Program-made: the position numbers and the translations under genes | Part shown: piece after piece, positions 18,561-31,004 of the stretch | Numbering within the stretch: the first letter of the stretch is position 1 | Layout of the letters: each line of letters starts with the position of its first letter | The notes under the pieces: generated by a model | Databases searched by the model: none | What the model was told of the DNA's origin: nothing | The model's input: only the letters and a program-made list of their open reading frames with translations | NCBI GenBank assembly: GCA_022566895.1 | Contig: JADFIA010000014.1 | Coordinates: 1 to 48,512 of the forward strand | Length of the DNA stretch: 48,512 nucleotides | Direction: 5' to 3' | Source of the DNA: Pseudomonadota bacterium | Lineage (GTDB): Bacteria > Pseudomonadota > Alphaproteobacteria > Sphingomonadales > SMXR01

Positions 18561-19660
18561 CAGCTATTGCCCCTTTCCCGACCCTGCCGCTGTCCGCTGC
18601 CGGCTGCTGACGGCAAGCTGACTTTGGAGCCACTACGCAGGCGCATGGTGCCCGAAGTCACAACTCTTTGTCCGGCTTCCAAACCGGCCGTGATTTCCAC
18701 CTTGCCGCGACGGCGCGTTCCAAGGGAAACCGGGATGCGTTGAACGGTCATATCTTCCTGCAGCACGAAGACAAAGTTTTCGCGGCCCACGGGAATGATG
18801 GCACTTTCCGAAATCAGCAGCGCGGTCCGGTGGTTGCTCGACAATTCGACGGTCATCAGCATGCCCGGCCGCAACTTACGGTCTAGGTTCGGTATGATTG
18901 CCCGCACGGTGACAGCGCGGGTCACCGGATCGACCCGGGAATTGATGGTCAAAATTATGCCCACGAAGGGCTGCTCGTTATAAGCGGCTGCTTTGGCGAT
19001 GATGGTCTGCCCATCAGCAAGCGCCGAGATGAACCGTTCAGGGACCGAGAAATCGAGCTTGATTCTATCAATATCGTCGAGTGTCGTGATCGGAGTGCCC
19101 GGAGAGACCAGGGTTCCCTGACTGACGTTGCGTAAACCCAGCACACCCGAGAACGGGGCTCGGATAATGCGGTCGGCGATCCGCGCTTCGGCAGCAGCCA
19201 GTCTCGAGCGCTCTTCCTCGAGCGAGCGGGTCCGCAGATCAAGGGCAGCCTGCGAGGCGTTGCCGGTTTTTACGAGATCGCGGATTCGGTCAAATTGCTG
19301 CAACGCTTCCTTGACTGCGGCTTGGCGTTCGCGCACCAGAGCGACTTCTTCGGAGTTGGTGAGCTCAATCAGAATTGTGCCTTCCATGACCCACATGCCG
19401 TCTTCAAAATTGATTTTTTTAACGGTCTCGGACACCTGGGCCGTGAGAATCACCGATTCATTGGCCCGGGTTGTGCCGAGCGCCTCGATGACGTCGGCAA
19501 ACTCCCCCGTTGTGACGGTTTGAACTTCGACCGGCGTTGTGCGATCGAAGCCCCGGCGGCCGTCACCGTCGGCGCCGCCATCGAACAAGATCAGGTATCC
19601 GCCGGCTGCCGCCAAAAGCAAACTGGCCGACCAGATCAGGATCGTCCCTTGGCGTTTCAT
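18560..19660 (-). CDS. RND efflux periplasmic adaptor (membrane fusion protein)
   Basis: Links the RND pump to an outer-membrane channel. From ATG 19660 (behind GAAGAGG) it has 366 residues: an N-terminal membrane anchor (TILIWSASLLLAAAGGYLIL), a lipoyl half (VILTAQVSETVKKINFEDG), and a helical hairpin of about residues 105-155 rich in Arg/Glu/Ala. The second lipoyl half carries RIIRAPFSGVLGLRNVSQG, and a beta-barrel and membrane-proximal domain follow. It ends in a basic, Ser/Gly-rich tail. The frame is open up to 19738, but that part is not family-like. It precedes and overlaps the pump gene, and is 107 bases downstream of a LysR gene on the same strand. Confidence 0.92.
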   Translation of the reverse strand: MKRQGTILIWSASLLLAAAGGYLILFDGGADGDGRRGFDRTTPVEVQTVTTGEFADVIEALGTTRANESVILTAQVSETVKKINFEDGMWVMEGTILIELTNSEEVALVRERQAAVKEALQQFDRIRDLVKTGNASQAALDLRTRSLEEERSRLAAAEARIADRIIRAPFSGVLGLRNVSQGTLVSPGTPITTLDDIDRIKLDFSVPERFISALADGQTIIAKAAAYNEQPFVGIILTINSRVDPVTRAVTVRAIIPNLDRKLRPGMLMTVELSSNHRTALLISESAIIPVGRENFVFVLQEDMTVQRIPVSLGTRRRGKVEITAGLEAGQRVVTSGTMRLRSGSKVSLPSAAGSGQRQGRERGNS

Positions 19661-19767
19661 CTGCCTCTTCAAGTTCCTGTTTACAGTCCGGAAAAGCCCG
19701 AAGGAGCCACAATCTAAGGCCTTTAAGGTAAAACGCAAACGAAATTAGGTCCCTGGGCTTTGCTGGG

Positions 19768-20652
19768 TCAGGCTGCGGACTCCCAAGCCTGACTTGACGT
19801 AAAGACGGAAAAGGTCTCGACCAGACTGCGGTTTTCCTCAGCCGGGGCGTGCGGCGGGGCCACGAGGGCGATACTGCGCCGCAAGCCGAAGCCCTCAAGC
19901 GGCACCCGGGCCACACCCTCCCAACGATAGGATTCGGGCATCACCGTGACGCCCAATCCGACTCGGATCATCTCAAGCGCCCGCTCGTCGTTATTGGTCC
20001 GGTAGACAAGTCGCGGTCGCACGTTGCGGTCGGTAAAATAACGGCTGGTTTCGCTTAAAACCTCGCACCTTGTGCGCACGACCATATTGTCGTTGGCCAA
20101 CTCGGCCCCGGTGATACTTTTCCGCCGCGCCAAGGGATGACGATCCGACAGGGCCAGGGCGTAGCCTTCCTCGAACAGCGGTAGAACATTTGCCGGCTCC
20201 ATGTCGTCGCGCAGTATGGTGATCGCCAAGTCCGAGCCGCCATTTGCAAGACGATTGGCAACTTCCTGTTCGCTACCTTCAAACAGCTCGATCACCGCTC
20301 CGGCATCTTGGGCTTTGAAATCCTCGAGTAGCTTCGAGACCAGGACAATCGGAATTGTACGGACGATGGCGAGCCTCAAAACTTTTGGCGCCTCGGTGTG
20401 GCTAAGCTCTCGCACTGCCAAATTGCACTCGTAAAGAATTGCCTTGGCCCGCTCCAGAAAGGCGGTGCCGGCTTTGCTCAAAAACACCCGCCGGGAGGTA
20501 CGGTGAAACAACCGTGTGCCGATTTGTTCTTCCAGTTTCTTGATGCCCGCCGACAGGGTCGGCTGGGTCACGCAGGCCCGTTCAGCGGCCTTGGTAAAGT
20601 TCCCGGTTTCGACGATGGCAATGAAATACCGTAGTTGATAGAGTTCAAACAT
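19768..20652 (-). CDS. LysR-family transcriptional regulator (divergent from liu operon)
   Basis: The 294-residue protein has the N-terminal winged helix-turn-helix of LysR proteins (FIAIVETGNFTKAAERACVTQ, then PTLSAGIKKLEEQIGTRLFHR) followed by an effector domain of about 200 residues. It is transcribed away from liuB with 115 bases between starts. That is the classic LysR arrangement, so liuBCDA is the best target guess. The RND adaptor/pump pair lies downstream on its own strand and could also be controlled or co-transcribed. The start ATG at 20652 lies inside an AT-rich dyad. Confidence 0.93.
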   Translation of the reverse strand: MFELYQLRYFIAIVETGNFTKAAERACVTQPTLSAGIKKLEEQIGTRLFHRTSRRVFLSKAGTAFLERAKAILYECNLAVRELSHTEAPKVLRLAIVRTIPIVLVSKLLEDFKAQDAGAVIELFEGSEQEVANRLANGGSDLAITILRDDMEPANVLPLFEEGYALALSDRHPLARRKSITGAELANDNMVVRTRCEVLSETSRYFTDRNVRPRLVYRTNNDERALEMIRVGLGVTVMPESYRWEGVARVPLEGFGLRRSIALVAPPHAPAEENRSLVETFSVFTSSQAWESAA

Positions 20653-20697
20653 AGATGTTTTCTATTAATAGTATCTAAACAAATGACTTCATCTATT
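20650..20697. promoter_or_regulatory. Candidate LysR operator between lysR and liuB
   Basis: AT-rich block with several dyads. ATAG (20651-20654)-N7-CTAT (20662-20665) matches the ATAG-N7-CTAT half-site layout seen for OxyR-type LysR proteins. CTATTAATAG (20662-20671) is a perfect 10-base palindrome. ATAGATG (20651-20657) is mirrored by CATCTAT (20690-20696). The block overlaps the lysR start codon, so binding would also repress lysR. The link to this regulator is inferred from position. Confidence 0.5.
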
Positions 20698-20767
20698 ATT
20701 TGGCTTGCGATAGCTTCTGTCAAGCGAAAGGTGTACAAACCCTAAGGGGCTTTGCGAGAGGGGTGAA

Positions 20768-22375
<1,608 letters not shown>

Positions 22376-22382
22376 GAAAACC

Positions 22383-23175
22383 ATGGAACACAAGACACTC
22401 AAAATGACCAAGGACAAATACGGGGTGGTCTCGATGAGACTGAACCGGCCCGAGGTGCACAACGCCTTTAACGCCGAGATGGTGGTCGAATTGCGAGAGA
22501 CGGCGCGGGAGTTGGGCGAGGATCCGGAAGTCCGCGCGGTAATCCTGCGCGGCGAAGGACCGAGTTTTTGTGCCGGTGCAGACATGAAGTGGATGCAGGA
22601 GGCTGCGAACTTTACGCTCAAGAAAAACCGGGCCGATTCAAGCAGTCTCTCGGCCATGCTGTATACCCTCAATCTCATGCCAAAGCCGCTCATTGCGCTG
22701 GTCCATGGCGCCGCTTTTGGCGGCGGCGTCGGTTTGGTGGCGGTGGCCGATTTTGCGATCGGCCTTAGGGATGCCAAATTCGCCTTTTCAGAGGTCCGGC
22801 TCGGTCTAACGCCGGCCACGATTTCACCTTATGTCGTCGCCGCAATCGGGGCGCGAAGCGCGCGCGCCTATTTCCTGTCCGGTAGGCGCTTCGATGGCCG
22901 CGAGGCCTACCGGATCGGTCTGGTACACCAGCTGGCCGACAGCCAGGAGGAGATGGAAGACCTGGCGGCGGCCTGGATTCAATGCATCCTCGAAAGCGCC
23001 CCAGGGGCGGTCACCGCCGCCAAAAAACTCATAGCTTCTGTGACTAACCGTGAAATCACACCGGGCCTGCGCGAGGATACCGCCGAGCTGATCGCGGCCG
23101 AACGGGCTTCGGTCGAAGGCCGGGAGGGCACCAGCGCCTTCTTGGAAAAACGCCGGCCGAGCTGGTATCCCAAGG

Positions 23176-23183
<8 letters not shown>
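22383..23183 (+). CDS. liuC: Methylglutaconyl-CoA hydratase (enoyl-CoA hydratase family)
   Basis: Crotonase-fold enzyme expected to hydrate 3-methylglutaconyl-CoA to HMG-CoA. The 266-residue protein from ATG 22383 (AGGAAAA upstream, seven bases after the liuB stop) has the CoA-binding FCAGADMKWM near residue 65, the oxyanion HGAAFGGGVGLVAVAD near residue 107 and FSEVRLGLTPATISPYV near residue 133. Its exact substrate follows from its place between the two carboxylase subunits, not from a unique motif. It overlaps the start of liuD by eight bases. Confidence 0.92.
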
Positions 23184-25218
<2,035 letters not shown>

Positions 25219-25245
25219 GCAGAAAGCCTCGCAGGCAGGAGAAAG

Positions 25246-26412
25246 ATGATGCAAATACCGACATTGGATTTTGGTCTGGGCGAAACCATCGACATGCTGC
25301 GCCAGAGCGTCGCCGCTTTTGCCGCCGTCGAGATTGCGCCGCGGGCAAGCGAGATCGACGAGTCCAATACATTTCCCATGGACCTATGGCAGAAAATGGG
25401 TGCCCTTGGCATTCTCGGCATTACCGCATCCGAAGAGTTTGGCGGCGCGGAAATGGGGTATCTGGCCCATGTTGTGGCGATGGAGGAAATATCGCGGGCC
25501 TCGGCCAGCGTCGGTCTTTCCTACGGCGCCCATTCCAATCTGAGCGTCAACCAGATCGCCAGAAACGGCAACGACGAGCAGAAGAAACGCTTCCTTCCCA
25601 AGCTGATCTCGGGCCAACATGTGGGTGCCCTGGCGATGAGCGAAGCGGGATCCGGCTCGGATGTCGTGAGCATGAGATTGAAGGCCAAAAAGCGGAACGA
25701 CGTTTATGTCCTCAACGGCACCAAAATGTGGATCACCAATGGTCCCGACGCCGACGTTCTGATCGTTTACGCAAAGACCCGACCCGGCGCCGGAGCCAAG
25801 GGCATTACTGCGTTTTTGGTGGAAAAGGGCATGACCGGATTTTCGACGGCGCAAAAGCTCGACAAGCTCGGTATGCGTGGCTCGAACACCTGCGAGCTGG
25901 TCTTTGACAACTGCGAGATTCCCTATGAAAACGTTCTTGGCGAGGAGGACAAAGGCATCCAGCTGCTGATGAGCGGTCTGGATTATGAACGCATCGTGCT
26001 TTCAGGCGGGCCGCTGGGGATAATGGCTGCCTGTATGGATCTCGTAGTGCCCTATATCCATGAGCGCGAGCAGTTCGGTAAACCGATCGGCACTTTCCAG
26101 CTCATGCAGGGCAAGCTGGCGGACATGTATTCCACCTGGAGTGCATGCAGAACCTATACCTATGCGGTTGCGGCCGCCTCCGACGCCGGAAAGACGAGCC
26201 GCAAGGACGCTGCCGGCTGCATCCTCTATGCGTCCGAAAAGGCCACCCAAATGGCCCTCGAAGCCATTCAGTGCCTCGGCGGCAACGGTTATATCAACGA
26301 GTTCCCGGCCGGTCGGCTTTTGCGAGACGCCAAGCTCTATGAGATCGGCGCCGGGACCAGCGAAATCAGGCGCATGCTGATCGGCCGCGAGCTGTTCGAC
26401 GAAACCTCATAG
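25246..26412 (+). CDS. liuA: Isovaleryl-CoA dehydrogenase
   Basis: FAD enzyme oxidising isovaleryl-CoA to 3-methylcrotonyl-CoA. The 388-residue protein has acyl-CoA dehydrogenase signatures [14 protein letters not shown] near residue 129 and [10 protein letters not shown] near residue 161. The base Glu248 sits in [14 protein letters not shown], the position used by isovaleryl-CoA dehydrogenase instead of the C-terminal glutamate of short-chain enzymes. It ends with [13 protein letters not shown] and [18 protein letters not shown]. The start is at the first of two adjacent ATGs behind CAGGAGAAAG, 27 bases after liuD. It closes the liu operon; HMG-CoA lyase (liuE) is not present here. Confidence 0.96.
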   Translation: MMQIPTLDFGLGETIDMLRQSVAAFAAVEIAPRASEIDESNTFPMDLWQKMGALGILGITASEEFGGAEMGYLAHVVAMEEISRASASVGLSYGAHSNLSVNQIARNGNDEQKKRFLPKLISGQHVGALAMSEAGSGSDVVSMRLKAKKRNDVYVLNGTKMWITNGPDADVLIVYAKTRPGAGAKGITAFLVEKGMTGFSTAQKLDKLGMRGSNTCELVFDNCEIPYENVLGEEDKGIQLLMSGLDYERIVLSGGPLGIMAACMDLVVPYIHEREQFGKPIGTFQLMQGKLADMYSTWSACRTYTYAVAAASDAGKTSRKDAAGCILYASEKATQMALEAIQCLGGNGYINEFPAGRLLRDAKLYEIGAGTSEIRRMLIGRELFDETS

Positions 26413-26615
26413 AAACCTATCCTGGCGATCTGCAGAACAGCCGGCGGGTAGGCAAAGACCAGCTTGATCCGACTCGGGGCAAGGGCATTTTGATTGGCCT
26501 GTTCGCTGCAGTATTTTGGGTTGGGTTCTTTCAAATGTGAGCCATCAGACTATCGGTTCGTTGCCCATTTTCGGCCCATTTACGAAATCCTATTTCAGGA
26601 GTCTTGTGCCATAGT
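26413..26615. other. Non-coding gap after liuA with possible hairpin and direct repeat
   Basis: No gene recognised. CTGCAGAACAGCC (26430-26442) can pair imperfectly with GGCCTGTTCGCTGCAG (26496-26511), which is followed by TATTTT; this could be a long-range terminator for the liu operon. Two copies of GCCCATTT (26563-26570 and 26574-26581) are spaced 11 bases apart, one helical turn, and TTTCG/CGAAA flank the second copy. These could be activator sites for the leucine dehydrogenase promoter. Both readings are weak. Confidence 0.3.
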
Positions 26616-26759
26616 ATGACCCTGCTGGAAGCGCTGTCTTGGTACGAACCAACGGCTTCCGGAGGTTTCGCTGTTAGGACCGAGCCGATTGCGGATTGGC
26701 TGTTGCAAGACCTTGACCGGTGGGGTATTGAAGCCGCCCGACAGGGGAACTCAAGTTAG
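26616..26759 (+). CDS. Possible small protein of 47 residues
   Basis: A short frame running from ATG 26616 to TAG 26759 in the gap before leucine dehydrogenase. It encodes a protein-like, non-repetitive sequence (MTLLEALSWYEPTASGGFAV at the start) with a likely amphipathic helix (IADWLLQDLDRWGIEAARQ). CAGGAG lies 14-19 bases upstream, longer than ideal. No signal peptide or membrane helix. No family is recognised; it could be a genuine small gene, a remnant or chance. Confidence 0.25.
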   Translation: MTLLEALSWYEPTASGGFAVRTEPIADWLLQDLDRWGIEAARQGNSS

Positions 26760-26806
26760 CTTGGAACGGACGCCGGGGCCGCCGGCTGGTTTAACGAGGA
26801 AGGTTC

Positions 26807-27883
26807 ATGTCAGTATTTTCTTCCGAATCATTCGACAATCACGAGCAGGTACTTTTCTGCTCCGATAAAGATACGGGTCTAAAAGCGATCATCGCCGTTC
26901 ACAGCACGGCGATTGGTCCTGGCGCTGGCGGCTGCCGCATGTGGCAATATGCAAGCGAGGAAGATGCGATCAGCGATGTGCTTCGCCTGTCGCGCGGCAT
27001 GAGTTATAAGAACGCCCTTGCCAACGTCGGGTTGGGTGGTGCCAAGGCAATCATTATGGGCGACTCCAAGAGCCAAAAAACGCCGGAACTCATGAAGGCG
27101 TTTGGTCGCTACGTGGACAGTCTCTCGGGGCGTTACATTACCGCAGAAGATGTCGGCATGTCGGTCAAAGACATGGAGCATGTGGCCACGCAGACAAGGT
27201 GGGTGGCTGGGCTTGTGCGTGGCAACGCGGCCAGCGGCGACCCGTCACCTTTTACGGCGCACGGCGTTTTCTGCGGCATTCGCGCCAGCCTCAGGTATTT
27301 GAACGGTTCCGATGACCTAAAAGGCATCCGGGTCGCGGTCCAGGGACTGGGGAATGTCGGCTACAATCTTTGCCGCGAGCTGCATCAGGCGGGTGCCGAG
27401 CTCATGGTATCCGATATCCACGCCGTGCATGTGGAACGCGTCGTCAAGAAATTTGGCGCCACAGTGGTTGCTGTCGATGCGATCATCGGTCAGGAGGTTG
27501 ACGTTTTCGCTCCTTGCGCCCTCGGGGCCGTCATCAACGACGAAACGATCCCGCAGCTCAAAGCGAAGATTGTGGCCGGCGCGGCCAATAATCAGCTTGC
27601 TGAAGCCAGGCATGGCGAAGCGCTTCGCGAACGCGGTGTCCTCTACGCCCCCGACTATCTGATCAACGCCGGCGGGATCATAAACGTAGCTAACGAGATC
27701 AAGGGTGTGCCGGTGACCGTCGAAGCCGGCATGGCCGCGGTTGAGGTCGTTTACAGCACTCTTCTTGAGATTTACGCGACGGCCGAGCAGGAAGGCCGGC
27801 CGACTTCGGAAATCGCCGACGAAATGGCCAAGGCCCGCATTGAAGCCGCCAAGGCCGCCGGCGGCTGGCATATCGCAGCCTAA
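26807..27883 (+). CDS. Leucine dehydrogenase (Glu/Leu/Phe/Val dehydrogenase family)
   Basis: NAD-dependent deamination of branched-chain amino acids to their 2-oxo acids, feeding the liu pathway. The 358-residue protein has GPGAGGCRMW near residue 40, Lys68 in GMSYKNALA, and Lys80 in GLGGAKAII, which matches the catalytic lysine of Bacillus leucine dehydrogenase in number and context. ITAEDVGMS near residue 110 and a Rossmann motif QGLGNVGYN near residue 180 follow. The start is ATG at 26807 behind GAGGAAGG. Valine or phenylalanine could be alternative substrates, but length and context favour leucine. It converges on phhA with 11 bases between. Confidence 0.92.
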   Translation: MSVFSSESFDNHEQVLFCSDKDTGLKAIIAVHSTAIGPGAGGCRMWQYASEEDAISDVLRLSRGMSYKNALANVGLGGAKAIIMGDSKSQKTPELMKAFGRYVDSLSGRYITAEDVGMSVKDMEHVATQTRWVAGLVRGNAASGDPSPFTAHGVFCGIRASLRYLNGSDDLKGIRVAVQGLGNVGYNLCRELHQAGAELMVSDIHAVHVERVVKKFGATVVAVDAIIGQEVDVFAPCALGAVINDETIPQLKAKIVAGAANNQLAEARHGEALRERGVLYAPDYLINAGGIINVANEIKGVPVTVEAGMAAVEVVYSTLLEIYATAEQEGRPTSEIADEMAKARIEAAKAAGGWHIAA

Positions 27884-27894
27884 ATTACTGAAAT

Positions 27895-28788
27895 TCAAGC
27901 AGATTTTTCGGCCAGCAATACGCGCTCCTCGCGCCGGGCCTTTTCGTAATCGCCGGTTCCGCGATGCAAAACCACGTCGTCGTCCAGAACATCGGCCGGT
28001 TCCAATTCCGGTAAGTCCTCTAGTTCTTTATAGATTGTCCTCCTGAAGTCCTGCAGGGTCTCTTCTTGCAGAGCCTCGAAACTGTCGATGACAAAATAGG
28101 TCTCCTGATAATCATCGATGCGGTAATTGGTGCGCATGACCCTCAGGAGGTCGAACCCGATGCGGTTGGGCGATGGATCCTCGAGGCAAAAGACCGATTC
28201 CGCAGCCGAGGAGACGATGCCTGAGCCAAAGATCCGTAGGCCATCGGCTGACTTCACCAGGCCGAACTCGACGGTATACCAATAGAGCCGCGCCAGTTGG
28301 TGCAGAACCCCGAGCTTCTCGGCTCGCAGGCCGCCTTTCCCGTAAGCCTGTAAATAATCAGCAAAGACCGGATGGGCGAGCATCGGTACATGGCCGAAGA
28401 CGTCGTGAAAATTATCGGGCTCCTGGAGATAATCAAGCTGGTCCGCGTTGCGGATAAAATCCGAAGCCGGGAAGCGCCGGTTCGCAAGATGATCAAAAAA
28501 GACGATGTCGGGCACCAGATCCGGCACCGCGACCACCCGCCAGCCGGTCAGGGCCTCAAGGCGGTCGGATAATTCCTCGTAGTTGGGAATGCCGCCCTCG
28601 GAAATCTTGAGTTTTTGTACGCCGTCGAGAAATTCATCGGCCGCCCGCCCCTTCAAGACCCGCCCCTGGCGCTCATAGAGATAATCCCAGCGGGCGTGTT
28701 CCGCCGCCGTATGGCTCTCCCAATCCTGGTTGATCGTATAGTCTTCGTTGACTTCGACTTCACGGCCGAGCCGGGTGGTGATTATCAT
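27895..28788 (-). CDS. phhA: Phenylalanine 4-monooxygenase
   Basis: Pterin-dependent iron enzyme that hydroxylates phenylalanine to tyrosine. The 297-residue protein from ATG 28788 has the iron ligands in FHDVFGHVPML (two His) and a Glu in YTVEFGLV. It also shows the aromatic hydroxylase core around LHQLARLYW, FGSGIVSS and FVIDSFEALQ. It lacks an N-terminal regulatory domain, as usual for bacterial enzymes. It is the last gene of the Phe/Tyr operon, ten bases after the aminotransferase. No pterin carbinolamine dehydratase (phhB) is next to it. Confidence 0.94.
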   Translation of the reverse strand: MIITTRLGREVEVNEDYTINQDWESHTAAEHARWDYLYERQGRVLKGRAADEFLDGVQKLKISEGGIPNYEELSDRLEALTGWRVVAVPDLVPDIVFFDHLANRRFPASDFIRNADQLDYLQEPDNFHDVFGHVPMLAHPVFADYLQAYGKGGLRAEKLGVLHQLARLYWYTVEFGLVKSADGLRIFGSGIVSSAAESVFCLEDPSPNRIGFDLLRVMRTNYRIDDYQETYFVIDSFEALQEETLQDFRRTIYKELEDLPELEPADVLDDDVVLHRGTGDYEKARREERVLLAEKSA

Positions 28789-28798
28789 GGTTTTCGCC

Positions 28799-29932
28799 TC
28801 ATTCAAAGTTTGAACGAAACCCTTGCATAACCTCAAGCAGTGCCGAGTTTTGTTCGTCCGATCCGATGGTTATCCGAAGTGCTTCCGGCAAACCGTACCC
28901 CGCCACCGGCCGGACGATGATCCCATTGTCCCTCAAAAAGCGGTCGGCGGCAACGCTTTCGTCGGCACCGCCGGGAAACCGCGCCAGGACAAAGTTTCCG
29001 GCGCTTGGAAGCACTTCAAGGCCAAGCGCTCTTAGCCCGGCGGTCAGCCTCGGCAACCATTCGCTGTTATGGCGTCGGGCGCTGGCCAGGTGGTCCCGAT
29101 CGCCCACCGCGGCGATCCCTGCTACTTGGGCCAGAGTTGAGACGTTAAAGGCGCCGCGTACCCGGTTAAGCGCGTCGATAACGCCGGGCGGGCCGTAGCA
29201 CCAGCCGAGCCGCAGAGCGGCCAGACCGTATATCTTCGAAAATGTGCGTAGAGCAACGACATTGTCGGAGCCCGTGGCCATGCTCTCATTTACCAGGTCG
29301 ATGCCATCACTATAGGCCGGGTCCTCGACATATTCGGCGTAAGCCGCGTCGATCACCAAGAGCACTCGCTCCGGCAGCTGCCGCCGCAATTGCCGTAATT
29401 CCTCGGCATCGATCAAGGTGCCGGTCGGATTGTTGGGGTTGGCCAGAAAAACAATCCGCGTCCGTTGGCTGACCGCGCCCAGGATGGCCACAACATCGGT
29501 CGTAAAATTTGTTTCTCTGGCGACCACCAAATCAGCGCCCGCCGCGAGCGTCGCGATGCGATAGATGAGAAATCCGAATTCCGACTGGATAACTTGGTCG
29601 CCCGGGCCGGCATAAACCTGGGCGAGGAGGCTTAGGAGCTGCTCCGAGCCGTTGCCGCATATGATAAGCTTGGGATCGAGGCCGTGGGCCTCACCGATGG
29701 CCCCTCTCAAGGCCTCGGCGCCGCCGTCCGGATAAAGCTCCAGATGATCCAGGGCCGCGCTTACCGCCTTGATCGCCTTCGGGCTGGGTCCCAAAGGCGA
29801 CTCGTTGGAGGCCAGCTTTATGACTTCGCTCTTGCCTTCGATCGAGGCACCGCCTGGTTTGTAGGCAAGAATCTCAAGAACGCTTGCCCGTGCCTCAGGT
29901 TTTTCCGGCGTTCGGTTCATGGTCTTGAGCAT
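28799..29932 (-). CDS. Class I/II aminotransferase, HisC-like (probably aromatic amino acid aminotransferase)
   Basis: PLP enzyme of the histidinol-phosphate aminotransferase family. The 377-residue protein has IKLASNESPLGPSPKA near residue 38, NPNNPTGT near residue 164, AYAEYVED near residue 196, and the PLP lysine in RTFSKIYGLAALRLGW near residue 234. Many HisC-like enzymes outside his operons act on tyrosine and phenylalanine. Placed between fumarylacetoacetase and phenylalanine hydroxylase genes, it most likely converts tyrosine to 4-hydroxyphenylpyruvate, the substrate of hppD. That assignment is from context. Starts at 29932 or 29920 are both ATG. Confidence 0.85.
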   Translation of the reverse strand: MLKTMNRTPEKPEARASVLEILAYKPGGASIEGKSEVIKLASNESPLGPSPKAIKAVSAALDHLELYPDGGAEALRGAIGEAHGLDPKLIICGNGSEQLLSLLAQVYAGPGDQVIQSEFGFLIYRIATLAAGADLVVARETNFTTDVVAILGAVSQRTRIVFLANPNNPTGTLIDAEELRQLRRQLPERVLLVIDAAYAEYVEDPAYSDGIDLVNESMATGSDNVVALRTFSKIYGLAALRLGWCYGPPGVIDALNRVRGAFNVSTLAQVAGIAAVGDRDHLASARRHNSEWLPRLTAGLRALGLEVLPSAGNFVLARFPGGADESVAADRFLRDNGIIVRPVAGYGLPEALRITIGSDEQNSALLEVMQGFRSNFE

Positions 29933-29950
29933 CCCAATCGGCCGCCCGGC

Positions 29951-30970
29951 TTAATTGCCGGGCTCGTATTTCTCGATGATTTGGTCGATAGCGCCAAAGA
30001 TCGAGGCCCCTTCGGCATCCAGCATTTCAATCCGCACCCGGTCGCCAAAGGTCATGAAGCTGGCGGCCGGCTGACCGTCTAGGATGGTCTCGATCATCCG
30101 CCGCTCGGCGATACACGAATAGCCGACCCCGCCTTCCGCGATCGGCTTGCCCGGTCCATCGTCGAGCTTGTTGGAGACCGTACCCGAACCGACGATAGCG
30201 CCGGCGCCCAACGGCCGCGTCTTGGCCGCATGGGCGATCAGGGTGGCAAAGTCGAAGGTCATGTCCAGCCCCGCCTCGGGCTTGCCGAAAGGTTCGCCGT
30301 TGAGGAACGATAACAGCGGCAAATGCACCTTGCCGTCGTCCCAGGCTTTGCCCAGCTCGTCCGGGGTCACGGCGACCGGCGAAAAGGCGCTCGAGGGTTT
30401 GGATTGGAAAAAACCGAAACCCTTGGCCAGCTCCGGCGGGATCAGGCCGCGCAGTGAAACGTCGTTGACCAGCATGAACAGGCGGATATGTTTGGCCGCC
30501 GCCGCCACACTCACGCCCATCGGCACGTCGCCGGTGATCACCGTCACTTCGGCTTCAAAATCGATGCCCCAGTCGTCGCTTTCAAGCGGGATCGGATCGC
30601 GCGGACCGATAAAAGCATCCGAGCCACCCTGATACATCAGGGGATCCGTCCAGAAGCTTTCAGGAATTTCGGCCCCTCGGGCCTTGCGCACCAATTCGAC
30701 ATGGTTCACGTAGGCGCTGCCATCAGCCCACTGAAAGGCCCTCGGCAGGGGTGAGGCGCAGGCTGCTTGGTCGAACGGCTGTTGCCCTTCCATCGGCCCG
30801 GCATTAAGGGCTTGCGAAAGCGCCTCGAGATGCGGTTCTGTGTCCGGCCAGCGATCGAGTGCGGCTTGCAGCGTCGGAGCGATTGGATCGGCCGAAATCA
30901 TGCGCTCGAGATCGCGGCTGACAACCACAAGCCGCCCGTCGCGACCGCCCTTTAGAGATGCCAGTTTCAT
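29951..30970 (-). CDS. Fumarylacetoacetate hydrolase family protein (fumarylacetoacetase)
   Basis: Last step of homogentisate breakdown, giving fumarate and acetoacetate. The 339-residue protein has the family features IDFEAEVTVITGD near residue 135 (acidic metal ligands), LVNDVSLRGLIPPELAKG near residue 167, FFQSKPSSAFSP near residue 187, and a closing GSGTVSNK with FMTFGDRVRIEM. It is clearly in a tyrosine degradation operon, supporting true fumarylacetoacetase rather than another FAH-fold hydrolase. The start is ATG at 30970, 34 bases after hmgA; the stop is 18 bases before the aminotransferase. Confidence 0.9.
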   Translation of the reverse strand: MKLASLKGGRDGRLVVVSRDLERMISADPIAPTLQAALDRWPDTEPHLEALSQALNAGPMEGQQPFDQAACASPLPRAFQWADGSAYVNHVELVRKARGAEIPESFWTDPLMYQGGSDAFIGPRDPIPLESDDWGIDFEAEVTVITGDVPMGVSVAAAAKHIRLFMLVNDVSLRGLIPPELAKGFGFFQSKPSSAFSPVAVTPDELGKAWDDGKVHLPLLSFLNGEPFGKPEAGLDMTFDFATLIAHAAKTRPLGAGAIVGSGTVSNKLDDGPGKPIAEGGVGYSCIAERRMIETILDGQPAASFMTFGDRVRIEMLDAEGASIFGAIDQIIEKYEPGN

Positions 30971-31004
30971 ACCTTGGTCCTCGCCCTAAACGAACCGGAT
31001 TCGA

